From contig CAKZMM010000042.1 in NCBI GenBank assembly GCA_937128505.1, positions 1 through 64,000 of the forward strand: 64,000 nucleotides of DNA, given 5' to 3'. The stretch comes from an uncultured Thermogutta sp. GTDB lineage: Bacteria > Planctomycetota > Planctomycetia > Pirellulales > Thermoguttaceae. Within the stretch, counting starts at the first letter, position 1, and each line of letters opens with the position of its first letter. Shown one piece after another: positions 19,292 to 28,420 of this stretch. Under the pieces are notes generated by a model. That model ran no database searches. It was not told where the DNA came from and saw only the letters and a program-made list of their open reading frames with translations. A program made the position numbers and the translations under genes.

Positions 19292-20410
19292 TCAAGCTTC
19301 CCCAAATGCCGCATTTAAAGTTTCGTAAAGGGTCAAGATATTCGCGGTGGGAGTAATCGGCTGAATATTATGGCAGGGAGCACATATCCATCGTGCGTTT
19401 CGATATATCTCGATGCTTTCCAGAACTTCCGCCCGTACCTCCTCCGGGGTTCCGAAGGCAAGCGTTTGCTGATTGTCGATCGAACCGTGGAAAATCACGG
19501 ATCGTCCGAATTCGGCCACCAAGTAGCGGCGATCCATGCCGGCAGCCCGCCATTGAATTGGATTAAGAATCTCAATTCCCACTTTCTCTACTAAATCGGG
19601 CAAAAAGGGGAGGATACTCCCATCGGAATGGTACATGACGTGAACCCCGAAAGATCGGGCAAGGTCGGCCATTTTGAGTTGGTGCAGCAGAAGAAAACGT
19701 CGGTACGTTTCCAAACTAATCAATGGCCCCGATTGCGAACCGAGGTCCTCGGCCACCCAGGTGAGGTCGATCCGGCCCTTTCCGGCCTCGAAAATCCGCC
19801 GGTGATGCTCCCAAAAAAACTCGAACAAATGTCCGAGGATAGCGTCTGCAAGCTTCGGGCGGAGGACGAGATCTTCAAAAGCCTTTTCCAAACCGCGCAG
19901 ATACCCATAGATCATAAAGGGTTCGAAGTGCCCGGCATGAATCGGTCGGCAAAGATCACTTTTCAGCACCGCATCCGTGATCGTTTGGTAATCGAAGTCC
20001 TCGGGTTTAGGCCACGGATGTCGCGCAACATCACTCGGGGATTCCGCGTCTGCCAACGGGTGATAAACCGGTTCTTGATAGCGTCCCAGCCCGTAGTCCA
20101 CCCACCGATATCGAACTCCCCAAAGGTCAGCCGCAGGATCCTGGGGATGACGCTCGTACTTCCAACGTGGTGCCACGAAGTAGCGCGCATCTATTTTGAG
20201 CCGACGATATATTGCTTCCTCATCTGGGCAGCCTAATTCGTGCTTTAGTCTTTCGGTGACCTCAGGGGTTGCCTGGTAATCAGACGGAATTCGATCGGCA
20301 CCCTTTCCCTCAAGTAACGCAAGCCATCGCTCGCGGGGCGTCATTTCGGGCTTAATCGAGTGTCCAAAAGCTTGAGGGTCATTCACGGCCAGATTCCGCG
20401 CAACCAACAT
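19292..20410 (-). CDS. Uroporphyrinogen decarboxylase (URO-D) family protein
   Basis: The 372-residue protein belongs to the URO-D superfamily in its wider sense, which includes corrinoid methyltransferases (MtaA/CmuA) and many uncharacterised planctomycete proteins. Supporting segments are 'MTPRERWLALLEGKGADRIP', 'FEPFMIYGYLRGLEKAFEDL', 'DLTWVAEDLGSQSGPLISLE', 'HVMYHSDGSILPFLPDLVE', 'GIEILNPIQWRAAGMD', 'IFHGSIDNQQTLAFGTPEEV' and 'CAPCHNIQPITPTANI'. The His in 'YHSDG' and Cys/His in 'CAPCHN' could bind zinc as in MtaA-type enzymes. It is unlikely to be the haem-pathway HemE, because the N-terminal substrate motif is absent. It follows a Gfo/Idh/MocA gene by 130 bp on the same strand, so joint sugar or methyl metabolism is plausible. 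The substrate is unknown. Confidence 0.82.
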   Translation of the reverse strand: MLVARNLAVNDPQAFGHSIKPEMTPRERWLALLEGKGADRIPSDYQATPEVTERLKHELGCPDEEAIYRRLKIDARYFVAPRWKYERHPQDPAADLWGVRYRWVDYGLGRYQEPVYHPLADAESPSDVARHPWPKPEDFDYQTITDAVLKSDLCRPIHAGHFEPFMIYGYLRGLEKAFEDLVLRPKLADAILGHLFEFFWEHHRRIFEAGKGRIDLTWVAEDLGSQSGPLISLETYRRFLLLHQLKMADLARSFGVHVMYHSDGSILPFLPDLVEKVGIEILNPIQWRAAGMDRRYLVAEFGRSVIFHGSIDNQQTLAFGTPEEVRAEVLESIEIYRNARWICAPCHNIQPITPTANILTLYETLNAAFGEA

Positions 20411-20540
20411 CCTGTAACCCGGGCAAACTAGTCACTTCGCTCGCCTATGCCGCATTCGAATACCGCGATGAGGAAACTTCCGACACCGATCGCCCCGGGG
20501 GACAATCCTTCTGGGTGCGTTAGAGCTTAGGCTCCTAAGT

Positions 20541-21569
20541 TCATTCCTGAAGGGGAAGCTTAACGGGTTGCCCGCCCGAGGCAATCGACCGGTCGATTGC
20601 GATACAAACCTCGTGCGTAAAGAAAGCATCCGCCACGTTTACATGAGACTCCTGCCCGGTCCGAATACAATCGACCAAATGGTTTACCTCATCGTCGAAA
20701 GGATGGTGTTCCACTGCCCCGGAATCCGGGAGGATGGTCTGCATGGTCGTCCAGCCGGTTTGGCCGGGGAAAAGCCGAGTGGACCAAATCCGATTGTCGC
20801 GAAGGGTGCCCTCCGTGCCCACGAGATCAATGTTGAATTGGTAGGGCATTTCCGCATCAAATAGCGCGGAGGTCTTGCCGATTGCCCCGCTTTTGAACCG
20901 CAAAATGGCAACGACATTTGCGGGATATTCGAACCTCCCATGGATATTGTTCGCGAAAGCGGCGACCTCGATCACCTCGTCACCCGAGAGCCATCGGATA
21001 GCGTCGACCGCATGACAGCCCCCGGTCAACATCGCACTGCGACCACTTGCGTAAGTGCGTCCCCATTCGTAGCCGGTCCACCACTCGGCCAACCCGTGCC
21101 AGTAATCGATTTCAATGTAGAAAAGCTTTCCGATGGCATGCTGGGCTAACAGCGATTTTAAGTTTTTTATGAGAGGATTCCACCGGAGAACGAAGCTTAC
21201 CACCGATTTCACTTCTGCCCGGGCAACGGCCTCCCTAAGACGGCGATTTTCGTCCATGTCTAAACACATGGGCTTTTCAATCAGGAGATGTTTACCGGCT
21301 GCGGCTGCGGCGATGGCCTGCGGCGCATGGACATGGTTCGGACCACTGAGGTTAACGATGTCCACACGCCCGTCGGCCAGAACCGCCTCGAAATCACTTC
21401 CCACCGAGCAGCTTAGGCCGAACCGGGCAGCCAATTTTTCGGCACTTTCGCGCCGGCGGCTGGTGATCCAAACAATCTCCACATGGGGATTCTTAAGCCA
21501 ACTCGCCACATGAGCGTACGAGACCTTACCCGCTCCGTGGATCGCGACACCATACTTGCCATTGATCAT
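20541..21569 (-). CDS. Gfo/Idh/MocA family oxidoreductase (cytoplasmic)
   Basis: The 342-residue protein starts with the Rossmann motif 'GVAIHGAGKVSYAH' and has the family signature 'GKHLLIEKPMCLDMDENRRL' (EKP motif), the 'MLTGGCHAVDAIRWLSGDEV' segment with the catalytic-region His, and a C-terminal alpha/beta domain. Members oxidise or reduce sugars and inositols with NAD(P). It has no signal peptide, unlike the two Tat-type members elsewhere in this window. GAGAGG upstream of the ATG supports the start. It is the upstream gene of a likely two-gene unit with the URO-D family gene. The exact substrate cannot be told from sequence. Confidence 0.87.
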   Translation of the reverse strand: MINGKYGVAIHGAGKVSYAHVASWLKNPHVEIVWITSRRRESAEKLAARFGLSCSVGSDFEAVLADGRVDIVNLSGPNHVHAPQAIAAAAAGKHLLIEKPMCLDMDENRRLREAVARAEVKSVVSFVLRWNPLIKNLKSLLAQHAIGKLFYIEIDYWHGLAEWWTGYEWGRTYASGRSAMLTGGCHAVDAIRWLSGDEVIEVAAFANNIHGRFEYPANVVAILRFKSGAIGKTSALFDAEMPYQFNIDLVGTEGTLRDNRIWSTRLFPGQTGWTTMQTILPDSGAVEHHPFDDEVNHLVDCIRTGQESHVNVADAFFTHEVCIAIDRSIASGGQPVKLPLQE

Positions 21570-22781
21570 GGGTCTTACCTCTCGGATAACAATTCCAGAG
21601 ACCTACGGTATTGCTGCCGACTTCGTGATTGCTCGCGATGGGGACTTTGGTAAGCCGATCTCGATACCCGATATGCGGAATCTCAATGCCGGATATCGTA
21701 TTGCGAAACGGCTGCGATTAGAAGTGGCCCACTCAACGGTCACTAAATGTCGGAAAATTAATCGAGCCGGTTCTCCCTAAGCTGCGAACGCCACGAGCAT
21801 GAGACTTGTCTAAACACTCGAGTTTGCCCGCACAATCGGCCCCGATCCATTCCCATTTTTAACCGAGATATACGCTGTTTGGGCACCGAAGTATGTTGAA
21901 TTCCGAGGGCTCAGGCGAAATCCGTCAGTAGTGCGAATCGGCGACCCGTAATCGTGCTTCGGCCTCAAATAGCCGGAGGGCAGCTTTTTTCTGTAGGCCT
22001 CGGCTTCGATCGCTTCCCCCAATGGGAAGGGGAGAAGGCACGCTGAGGGTAGCCATATTCCGCACGGCGTGGCTTCACTTGAGTTGGGTACCCACTTGCA
22101 TTCCAAAGGAGCGGCAACTAAACTCACCCAACTACTGACGGGGAATGGCCTCTTGATAGCCAAGATGCCGCGATAAGAACGTCACTGACGTGGGGGAAAC
22201 GGGAGGAAATCGTTCGACGGTCGCGGCATTTTTTGAAGTTATGCCCCATCGGGCGATGCATGCTTTACCGGTTCGAGCAATTCTCGAGCGAATCTAAAGC
22301 TAAGCCGTGTCGGTGTTCGCCGCACGCCAGAAATTTCAGCGTGTTTTTCGTGGCTCCGATCCCAGTAGCGATCCCAACCATGGAAGATCAGCGCTTGGGC
22401 GGGCAACATCTTGGGCCGCTTGAGTGGAAATTTCATCGATGATGCCCCATGGCAAAGCCGCGTGTGATGACGGAGTGCAAGGAGAAAGCATCTTCAAAAA
22501 ATGAAGTGATTCTAAAAAATTTCGCCTATCACGGGCGTTGGAGCGCTCGTCTCAGCGAAGAAAGCCAATGCTTTTCGCCGCGTTCGCACGAAGGGGGCTT
22601 GCTGCGATTGAGAAGGGGGAATTCAGCCAATTGATCTGACAATTGCGGGGCGATCGGCTCGGAAGAAGATTAAGTGCTTTCTAAAGTCTTTTTCTCTGAT
22701 CGCAAATGCGGTTCATCCAACAGATAGGGCAGTTCATGCGTTGAACGAACCGGTTTGAAGTTCTTACTCTGGGAGTATGCT
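21570..22781. other. Long divergent spacer, nothing recognised
   Basis: About 1.2 kb between divergent genes. Several short open frames exist on both strands, but none has a ribosome-binding site, a recognisable motif or convincing composition. The right end carries GGGAG before the GTG start of the CAP gene. Confidence 0.5.
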
Positions 22782-23330
22782 GTGAAAGTCATTTGCAAAC
22801 TCGGATTGCGCTTGGTCGTGATTGGCTTGCTTTCTGCCATCGTCATCGTTAGCAGGGCGAAAACCGCTGCGGCCGAAGGAGCCCAAAATAATCCATCTCT
22901 CACAGCGAAACAAAATCCGAATAATGGGAGAGCGGTTCAGAAAAATGGCACGAGTTCTTCGATTTCAGCCGCGGAATCGAGGCACAATGGTGTACCATTG
23001 TTGCCCGTGGAAGAGAATCTGCTTTACTACACAAATCTTGAAAGGCAACGGTATGGGCTGCCGCTCCTGATTGTCGATCAATTGTTACAGGAGTCGTCCC
23101 GCCGGCACTGCCGCTGGATGGCTCAGGTTGGAAGCCTTGTTCACACCTCTGAACCTGTGGCCGAGAACATCGCTATGGGTCAACCTTCGAGCAAAAAGGC
23201 GGTTGAATCTTGGATGCGATCGCCGGGTCATCGCTATAACATCCTGAACCCAAGGCATCGCCGGGTAGGGGTTGCCGCCTATCAGTCGCCCAACGGTCCA
23301 ATTTATTGGTGTCAGCAGTTTCTGCCTTGA
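22782..23330 (+). CDS. Secreted CAP (SCP/PR1) domain protein
   Basis: The product of about 182 residues has an N-terminal signal peptide ('LGLRLVVIGLLSAIVIVSRAKTAAA') and a linker rich in Asn/Ser/Lys, then a compact CAP domain: 'YYTNLERQRYGLPLLIVD', 'SRRHCRWMAQVGSLVHTSEP', 'VAENIAMG', 'AVESWMRSPGHRYNILNPRH', 'RVGVAAYQ' and 'YWCQQFLP'. The His of 'LVHT' and Glu of 'AEN' match the usual CAP cavity residues. Bacterial CAP proteins are extracellular and of mostly unknown role. GTG 22782 is chosen because GGGAG lies just upstream and it gives a proper signal peptide; the frame is open a little further to a TTG at 22755. It is monocistronic. Confidence 0.83.
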   Translation: MKVICKLGLRLVVIGLLSAIVIVSRAKTAAAEGAQNNPSLTAKQNPNNGRAVQKNGTSSSISAAESRHNGVPLLPVEENLLYYTNLERQRYGLPLLIVDQLLQESSRRHCRWMAQVGSLVHTSEPVAENIAMGQPSSKKAVESWMRSPGHRYNILNPRHRRVGVAAYQSPNGPIYWCQQFLP

Positions 23331-24337
23331 CGAACACAACGGGCTTATTTTGTTTCGTCACTCACTCTTCCGGGTCAGTGAGCCGACTCGTTTCAGGCGT
23401 TGTCACATCGGTTCGTTCCGTTTGAAGGTCTCCAGGAAATGACTTGTTTTGCTGCTCAAAAACCGGATTCTTGATTCCTCAAACGGAATTCTAGATTCAC
23501 GAAATAGTGGGTGAGCGATCCCTCTTCGCTTGTGAGGCCTAGCCATCTTACCGATGATGGCTGCCCACCGAGCCGCACAATTTTAGGAAATTTAAGATTC
23601 GAAAATTGTTTATAGAGGAATTCAGTTGGCTCATCCTCAGGCCGACCGCTATCTTATCGTCAACCCGGCGAGCAGATCGGCTTTCCCGAGTAGAACCACC
23701 GAGAGAATCCGGCCGATTTGTGGCGAATCGTGGGAAAGTAATCGTGCAACGTTTTGCTTGAAAATGGCTAGAAAGGTGAGGGCGGATTGTTGCTTCATCT
23801 GTCTAAACCAAACCGCTCCCACTTCCCCCGCACGCACTTCGTGGTCACCATCGGCTGGTGTGACTTAGGTGGTGATCTTGACAAGCGCAGGTCGCCGGAG
23901 CAAGCTTAACGGAAATAAACACCACGTGTATAGCGAATATAAACTGCTTGCTCTTTCCGACGGAAACGGATGCAGGATAAAGCCGAAAACGCGTTTCCCA
24001 CCGCAGGCTTCCCTCCTTTAGTGCCCGCCGTGAAGCAGAATGGATGGCGGGAAAACGGCTCGTGTGAATGCGAAGCAACATTATGTGAAGCACTATTAGA
24101 TGTCAAACACCGTCAGCACGCCGGCAAAGTGATTCGTAGCGTAATGAAAGGTGGCACCCGGATCGAGTAAGTAGAACCGGGTAAGCAGATTAGAAGGATT
24201 CGACCGAAGCTCGCCGATCGCTGCTTAGAGCCATCAATGGTGGGCTGTGCTTTATTCGTAGGCTCAAACGGTATTAAAGCGGCCGTTGTAGATTGCGCAG
24301 TAATTTGTGGACATCCGCTCGTAAAGGAGGCTGTGCC
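23331..24337. other. Long spacer with a degenerate tandem repeat
   Basis: About 1 kb with no recognised gene. Around 23461-23506 two diverged copies of a roughly 23-bp unit (GGATTCTTGATTCCTCAA versus a GAATTCTAGATTCACGAA form) lie in tandem. AAAGGAGG for the next gene lies at 24323-24330. Confidence 0.5.
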
Positions 24338-25309
24338 ATGGTATGTTCGCGTCGGCGTTTCCTGGCTCAGACGACTTCGGGGCTGGTTACCTCCGGAGTA
24401 GTCGGAGTTGCCCTTCCCGGATTGATTGCTGACCACTCCGCCGCTTTAGGGGTTATTCAGCCGCAAAGTGGTATGCCCAAATTGGCGATTGCCAAGTGGG
24501 CTGGGCCCAAGGAACTAGATGCCGCGGCCATCCAGCAAGCTGCCGTTAAGTTGACCGAAAAAGCAGTAGAGGCTTTAGGGGGCCTGCAACGATTTGTGCG
24601 AAAAGGGGATGTGGTTTGGGTTAAGCCGAATATCGCCTGGGATCGCACGCCGGAATTGGCTGCCAATACCAATCCGGATGTCGTCGCTACGATTGTCCGG
24701 CTTTGCTTTGAGGCGGGAGCAAAACGGGTAAAAGTGGGCGATAACCCTTGTGATATCGCAGTAAATTCATACGAGCGAAGCGGAATCGCGGCTGCCGTCC
24801 GGCCCTTGGGAGCGGAAGTCGTCTTTTTGGACCGGAGCCGCTTTAAGACCGTGAATATCAAGGGGGAATTCGTAAAGACGGTTCCGCTTTATCCGGAGAT
24901 TCTTGAGTGCGATTTGCTGATCAACGTACCTATCGCCAAGCATCACGGGTTGTCAGTGGCCACGCTGTGCATGAAAAACTACATGGGGGTCATGGAGGAA
25001 AGGCGTACTTTCCACCAGGCAATCGCCGAATGTCTAACCGATCTGACCCGCTTTCTCCAACCCCGAATCTGCATCTTAGATGCCGTGCGAATGCTTGTGG
25101 CAAGGGGACCACGAGGCGGAAATCCGCAGGATGTGCGGCTCGGTCTGGCCGTTGCTGCCGGGACCGACCTTGTCGCGCTCGATGCTTGGGGTGCCGAGAT
25201 GTTGGGTCGCAAGCCTGAGGAAGTCCCGAGCATCGTCAAAGGACACCAGAGCGGCCTAGGTACCATGAACTATCGCAGCCTCAATCCGCTGGAGCTTACC
25301 GTGGCATGA
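24338..25309 (+). CDS. DUF362 protein with Tat signal
   Basis: The protein of about 323 residues begins with a twin-arginine signal ('CSRRRFLAQTTSG' plus a hydrophobic stretch to about residue 35). The body matches DUF362: 'GDVVWVKPNIAWDRTPELAA', 'TNPDVVATIVRLCFEAGAKR', 'VKVGDNPCD', 'DLLINVPIAKHHGLSVATL', 'MKNYMGVMEERRTFH' and 'VALDAWGAEMLG'. DUF362 proteins are often found with iron-sulfur proteins. The ATG 24338 follows AAAGGAGG with good spacing. Its stop overlaps the start of the next gene (ATGA at 25306-25309), so the two are translationally coupled. Tat export suggests it folds, perhaps with a cofactor, before crossing the membrane. The function is unknown; a partner role to the polyferredoxin is inferred from the overlap. 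Confidence 0.87.
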   Translation: MVCSRRRFLAQTTSGLVTSGVVGVALPGLIADHSAALGVIQPQSGMPKLAIAKWAGPKELDAAAIQQAAVKLTEKAVEALGGLQRFVRKGDVVWVKPNIAWDRTPELAANTNPDVVATIVRLCFEAGAKRVKVGDNPCDIAVNSYERSGIAAAVRPLGAEVVFLDRSRFKTVNIKGEFVKTVPLYPEILECDLLINVPIAKHHGLSVATLCMKNYMGVMEERRTFHQAIAECLTDLTRFLQPRICILDAVRMLVARGPRGGNPQDVRLGLAVAAGTDLVALDAWGAEMLGRKPEEVPSIVKGHQSGLGTMNYRSLNPLELTVA

Positions 25310-26931
25310 TTCGGCAATGGCTGAGCGGCCCACGGCTGCGACGGATTGTCCAACTCAGCTTCCTGACGCTATTTATCTTATTGGTGATTTGGGCTCGGCC
25401 TTTGCCCGACCGCCCCCCAAGCCCGTGGTTGAAGCTGTTTTTTTGGTTCGATCCGCTCATACTTGTGGTGACAAGCTTGGCCGCCCACGCGGTACCGTGG
25501 CTGGCTCTCCTGGCACTTGTGACCGGGGTGGTGACCGTCTTAGGCGGTCGACTATTTTGTGGGTGGGTTTGTCCCCTGGGAACGGTTCACGACATTGCCG
25601 GCCGATTTTTGCACTCTCGCCGACCGCGACGCGGTACGCGCGATTGGTGGTCGGGTTGGCAGCGAACCAAACATTATCTCCTCGTTGCTTTCCTGGTGAT
25701 GGCCCTTTTTGGGGGCCACTGGGTCACGATTTTTGATCCCCTAGTACTTCTGTACAGAACACTTACCGTGAGTGTTTTTCCCACAGTCCAATGGGCTGTC
25801 GAGGAGGGGAGTACGGCGATCTATCAAACGGATCCGGGTATCGGGCCTGTTCGAGTTGTCCATTTGACCGAGCCGCTTTACGTTTTTTACCGCGATAACA
25901 TTACTGTCAAACCGCGGCAAGCTTTTTGGCAAAGTGGAAGCGTTTTGGTCTTTTTTGCGGTCATCGTCGGCTTGAATGCGGTGCGCCGGCGATGGTGGTG
26001 CCGGTTTGTGTGTCCACTCGGAGCGCTTCTGGGTTTCCTTGCATGGCGGCCCTTTCTCCGACGCGAACTACGGGAAGATATTTGCAATCAGTGCGAGCTT
26101 TGCGGGCTGACGTGTCACGGTGCAGCTGCGGAGGCCGCAGGCGGAAAATGGAAAGCGTCGGAGTGCTTTGGTTGCCTGAATTGCACGGAGGCATGCCACC
26201 GCGATTCTTTGCAATTTCGGTGGGTGTGGCCCTGGAAGCCGGCACGTGATAACGACCCGGTGGATCTCTCGCGTCGCGGAGTACTTGCCTCGGTCCTCGG
26301 CGGGCTTTTCGCGCTGGGGGCGATGCGATCCACAGTTTTGGGACGCCAGTTACAATATCCACCCGAGTTAATTCGGCCTCCCGGGGCGCGGCCGGAGCCG
26401 GAATTTCTCGCGCGGTGTACGGCTTGTGCACTGTGCATGAAGGTCTGCCCCACCGGCGGGCTTCAACCGTGCGGCTTGGAAATGGGGCTTGAATCGCTTT
26501 GGACGCCCCGATTAGTTCCCCAAATCGGCTACTGCGATTATGGTTGCAACCGATGCGGCTTCGTGTGTCCCACCGAGGCTATCCGCCCCCTGCCGTTGAT
26601 CGAAAAGCAGCAAACCCGACTCGGGCTCGCGACCTTCGATACCAGTCGATGCATCCCTTACGCCTACGGCCGGGATTGCATGGTGTGCGAAGAACATTGC
26701 CCGATTCCTGATAAAGCTATTTATTTCCTGGAGGTCGAGATCACGGATCGGCAAGGACAGAAGCGGCTCATCAAGCGGCCTTACGTCGATGCCACGAAAT
26801 GCATCGGGTGCGGCGTTTGTGAATCCGTTTGTGTATTCCGCGATCGGCCCGCCATCCGGGTCACTAGTGCCAATGAATCGCGGAATTCAAAGAACCAGCC
26901 TATTCCGGCATGGGAAGAGCCCTATTATTAA
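25306..26931 (+). CDS. NapH/NapG-like membrane polyferredoxin fusion
   Basis: The 541-residue protein combines two modules. Residues 1-310 resemble NapH: membrane helices with 'CGWVCPLG' (Cys85, Cys89) and 'CRFVCPLG' (Cys232, Cys236), then ferredoxin-type clusters 'CNQCELCGLTC' (260-270) and 'CFGCLNCTEAC' (287-297). Residues 321-345 are 'LSRRGVLASVLGGLFALGA', which looks like an internal twin-arginine signal. After it comes a NapG/MauM-like domain: 'CTACALCMKVCP' (371-381), 'CDYGCNRCGFVCP' (410-421), 'CMVCEEHCP' (458-465) and 'CIGCGVCESVCV' (499-509). NapG and NapH pass electrons from quinol to periplasmic reductases. ATGA overlap with the DUF362 gene upstream implies joint expression. No terminal reductase is in the window, so the electron acceptor is unknown. 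Confidence 0.87.
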   Translation: MIRQWLSGPRLRRIVQLSFLTLFILLVIWARPLPDRPPSPWLKLFFWFDPLILVVTSLAAHAVPWLALLALVTGVVTVLGGRLFCGWVCPLGTVHDIAGRFLHSRRPRRGTRDWWSGWQRTKHYLLVAFLVMALFGGHWVTIFDPLVLLYRTLTVSVFPTVQWAVEEGSTAIYQTDPGIGPVRVVHLTEPLYVFYRDNITVKPRQAFWQSGSVLVFFAVIVGLNAVRRRWWCRFVCPLGALLGFLAWRPFLRRELREDICNQCELCGLTCHGAAAEAAGGKWKASECFGCLNCTEACHRDSLQFRWVWPWKPARDNDPVDLSRRGVLASVLGGLFALGAMRSTVLGRQLQYPPELIRPPGARPEPEFLARCTACALCMKVCPTGGLQPCGLEMGLESLWTPRLVPQIGYCDYGCNRCGFVCPTEAIRPLPLIEKQQTRLGLATFDTSRCIPYAYGRDCMVCEEHCPIPDKAIYFLEVEITDRQGQKRLIKRPYVDATKCIGCGVCESVCVFRDRPAIRVTSANESRNSKNQPIPAWEEPYY

Positions 26932-27458
26932 AACTCCATGTTCGGGCAAAGAGAGTTTCATACTGCGAAGCCCTCAGGGGATGAACTTGCCTGATACTTC
27001 ATGCGTCAAAGGCACCTGATAGGCAAGCTCGTTCGGAGAGAAAGCAAATTTAAGCAGATAAGCCGCGCCAGAAAACTCCGGCAAAATCACTTGATCCCCC
27101 CGTGAATGAACACAGTTAATGAATCTAGTTCTTAAGAAGAAAAAGAAGAAACAATATTTGCTCACGTGAAGGCGGAGTACCTCCGGATCACATCTCGGCT
27201 TAAACTTTCTCCCGCAGTTTTCGCTTCCTCCTTTAGCCCGTTATTCAGGATTTAGCGGGATCCATGCCCGGTCCATAGCATTTTCGCGAGCCTGACCTGC
27301 GAAAAGTCAGTGCCCCGTGACTTGCAATCCGACCGGGTGACACGAACCGGCACAATAAGGGTGCTTCTGGACCGGGCACGGAATCCTCGCAAATGTTCGA
27401 CTTTATGTTTTCCCTCTCTTTGCTCCTTCGCAGGCTTCGAAATCGACGACGATGCCTT

Positions 27459-27494
27459 CACTTCAGATATGACGCTCACTTCAGATATGACGCT
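27459..27494 (+). repeat. Perfect tandem duplication, 2 x 18 bp
   Basis: The unit CACTTCAGATATGACGCT occurs twice with no gap (27459-27476 and 27477-27494). Confidence 0.95.
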
Positions 27495-27700
27495 TCCGAT
27501 CTGCACGGCAAAATTTTTTCCGAGTGATAGTTGCTCGTATCCTAATCATCACTCCCGCTTCCAATAGACGCTTTCCTACCCTGCTGGTTTTTAGAGTAAG
27601 CGGTTCGTCGTATTTCTGCCGGGCTCGGAACCTTCTGATCGGGTATCCTGCGGCTTTCTCGCCCCTTGCACCGCCAATGGTGTCTTTTTCAATTTGGTGA

Positions 27701-27740
27701 ACGATATGATCTCTGACCGGCGTACGATCTGATCTCTGAC
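27701..27740 (+). repeat. Tandem duplication, period 23 bp
   Basis: Two 17-bp units ACGAT(A/C)TGATCTCTGAC at 27701-27717 and 27724-27740 differ at one base. They lie 17 bp beyond the stop of mraZ. Confidence 0.85.
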
Positions 27741-27756
27741 ACTTACACGAGTTGTT

Positions 27757-28242
27757 TTAGCTCAATCGCGCAAAAAGCCGCGTAAATCGGGCCGCTCGGC
27801 GGTTCAAATAATGGAGCCACTGCTCCCGTTTCCAAATTTCCACGCAAACTGCGGCTCCAATGAGCATCACTTCTGCGTTGGGTTCGGCGCCCAAAAACTC
27901 GCGAAAGCCCTCAGGGATGACCAAACGGTTGCGTCCCGCAAGCTCTACCGGTTTGTGCCGTGTGGAGAGCAGCCGGCCCAACATCTGAACCTCTGCAAGC
28001 CGGCGATCCAAATCGCCCAAACTAAGCCGCTGCTCAATCAACTGAATCCGCCCGGCAAACCGCCGTTCCCATTCCGTCCTGCTCCAAAGACTCAGGCAGC
28101 CAGCTCGCTCTTTTACGAGCGTGCACTCGACCGACTCCCGAGTAATCGGCTCTGCAAGTTGGGGGGGAATGATCAGCCGGTAGCGATCATCGACCGTTCG
28201 GCGAAATTCGCCGATGATCAATCCTGACGACTTTCCAGCCAT
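27757..28242 (-). CDS. mraZ: MraZ-like transcriptional regulator
   Basis: The 161-residue product has the two-fold SpoVT/AbrB-like architecture of MraZ. The first half holds 'GEFRRTVDDRYRLIIPPQLAEPI' and 'CLSLWSRTEWERRFAGRIQLIEQ'. The second holds 'RRLAEVQMLGRLLSTRHKPVEL', 'GRNRLVIPEGFREFLGAEP' and 'EVMLIGAAVCVEIWKREQW'. MraZ is a ring-forming DNA-binding protein that normally represses its own division and cell-wall (dcw) operon. Here it stands alone: no rsmH, ftsL, mur or ftsZ gene is near. The frame is open further upstream to 28389, but the ATG at 28242 gives the proper family N-terminus. Two copies of TTGTGGGATT (minus strand) lie 130-180 bp upstream and may be its operators. Confidence 0.82.
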   Translation of the reverse strand: MAGKSSGLIIGEFRRTVDDRYRLIIPPQLAEPITRESVECTLVKERAGCLSLWSRTEWERRFAGRIQLIEQRLSLGDLDRRLAEVQMLGRLLSTRHKPVELAGRNRLVIPEGFREFLGAEPNAEVMLIGAAVCVEIWKREQWLHYLNRRAARFTRLFARLS

Positions 28243-28368
28243 CCCCAACCTTTGGATAGTACCACCGACTTCAAATCCACCCCGCCTATTTGCCGCTCGA
28301 TTTCTATGTGAGTCTGAGTGTAACACAGGCAAAGAAAAAATCAAGCTATTTTGCTCAATTAGGGCGAC

Positions 28369-28420
28369 AATCCCACAATTTGCCTTCAATCTTTTGTGGT
28401 TTTGGGTCTAAATCCCACAA
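28369..28420 (-). promoter_or_regulatory. Putative MraZ operator repeats
   Basis: On the minus strand the sequence TTGTGGGATT occurs at 28411-28420 and again at 28369-28378, exactly 42 bp apart (about four helical turns). TGGG-containing direct repeats upstream of mraZ are the known MraZ target type, but usual boxes have 10-bp spacing, so this is an inference. An inverted repeat TTTGTGG/CCACAAA (about 28394-28420) overlaps one copy. Confidence 0.35.

Larger units (their letters stand above)
26932..27756. other. Convergent spacer with two tandem duplications
   Basis: No gene is recognised in 825 bp. It contains a perfect 2 x 18-bp tandem repeat (27459-27494) and a second near-perfect pair at 27701-27740, just beyond the end of mraZ. 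Confidence 0.5.

Noticed and set aside
19292-20410. HemE (uroporphyrinogen decarboxylase of haem synthesis)
   Set aside because: Only the superfamily fold motifs are present; the HemE N-terminal substrate-binding motif is missing and the neighbour is an oxidoreductase, so only the family name is given.
21810-22163. Minus-strand open frame of 117 codons in a spacer
   Set aside because: Composition and lack of start signals suggest a chance frame; no homology is recognisable.
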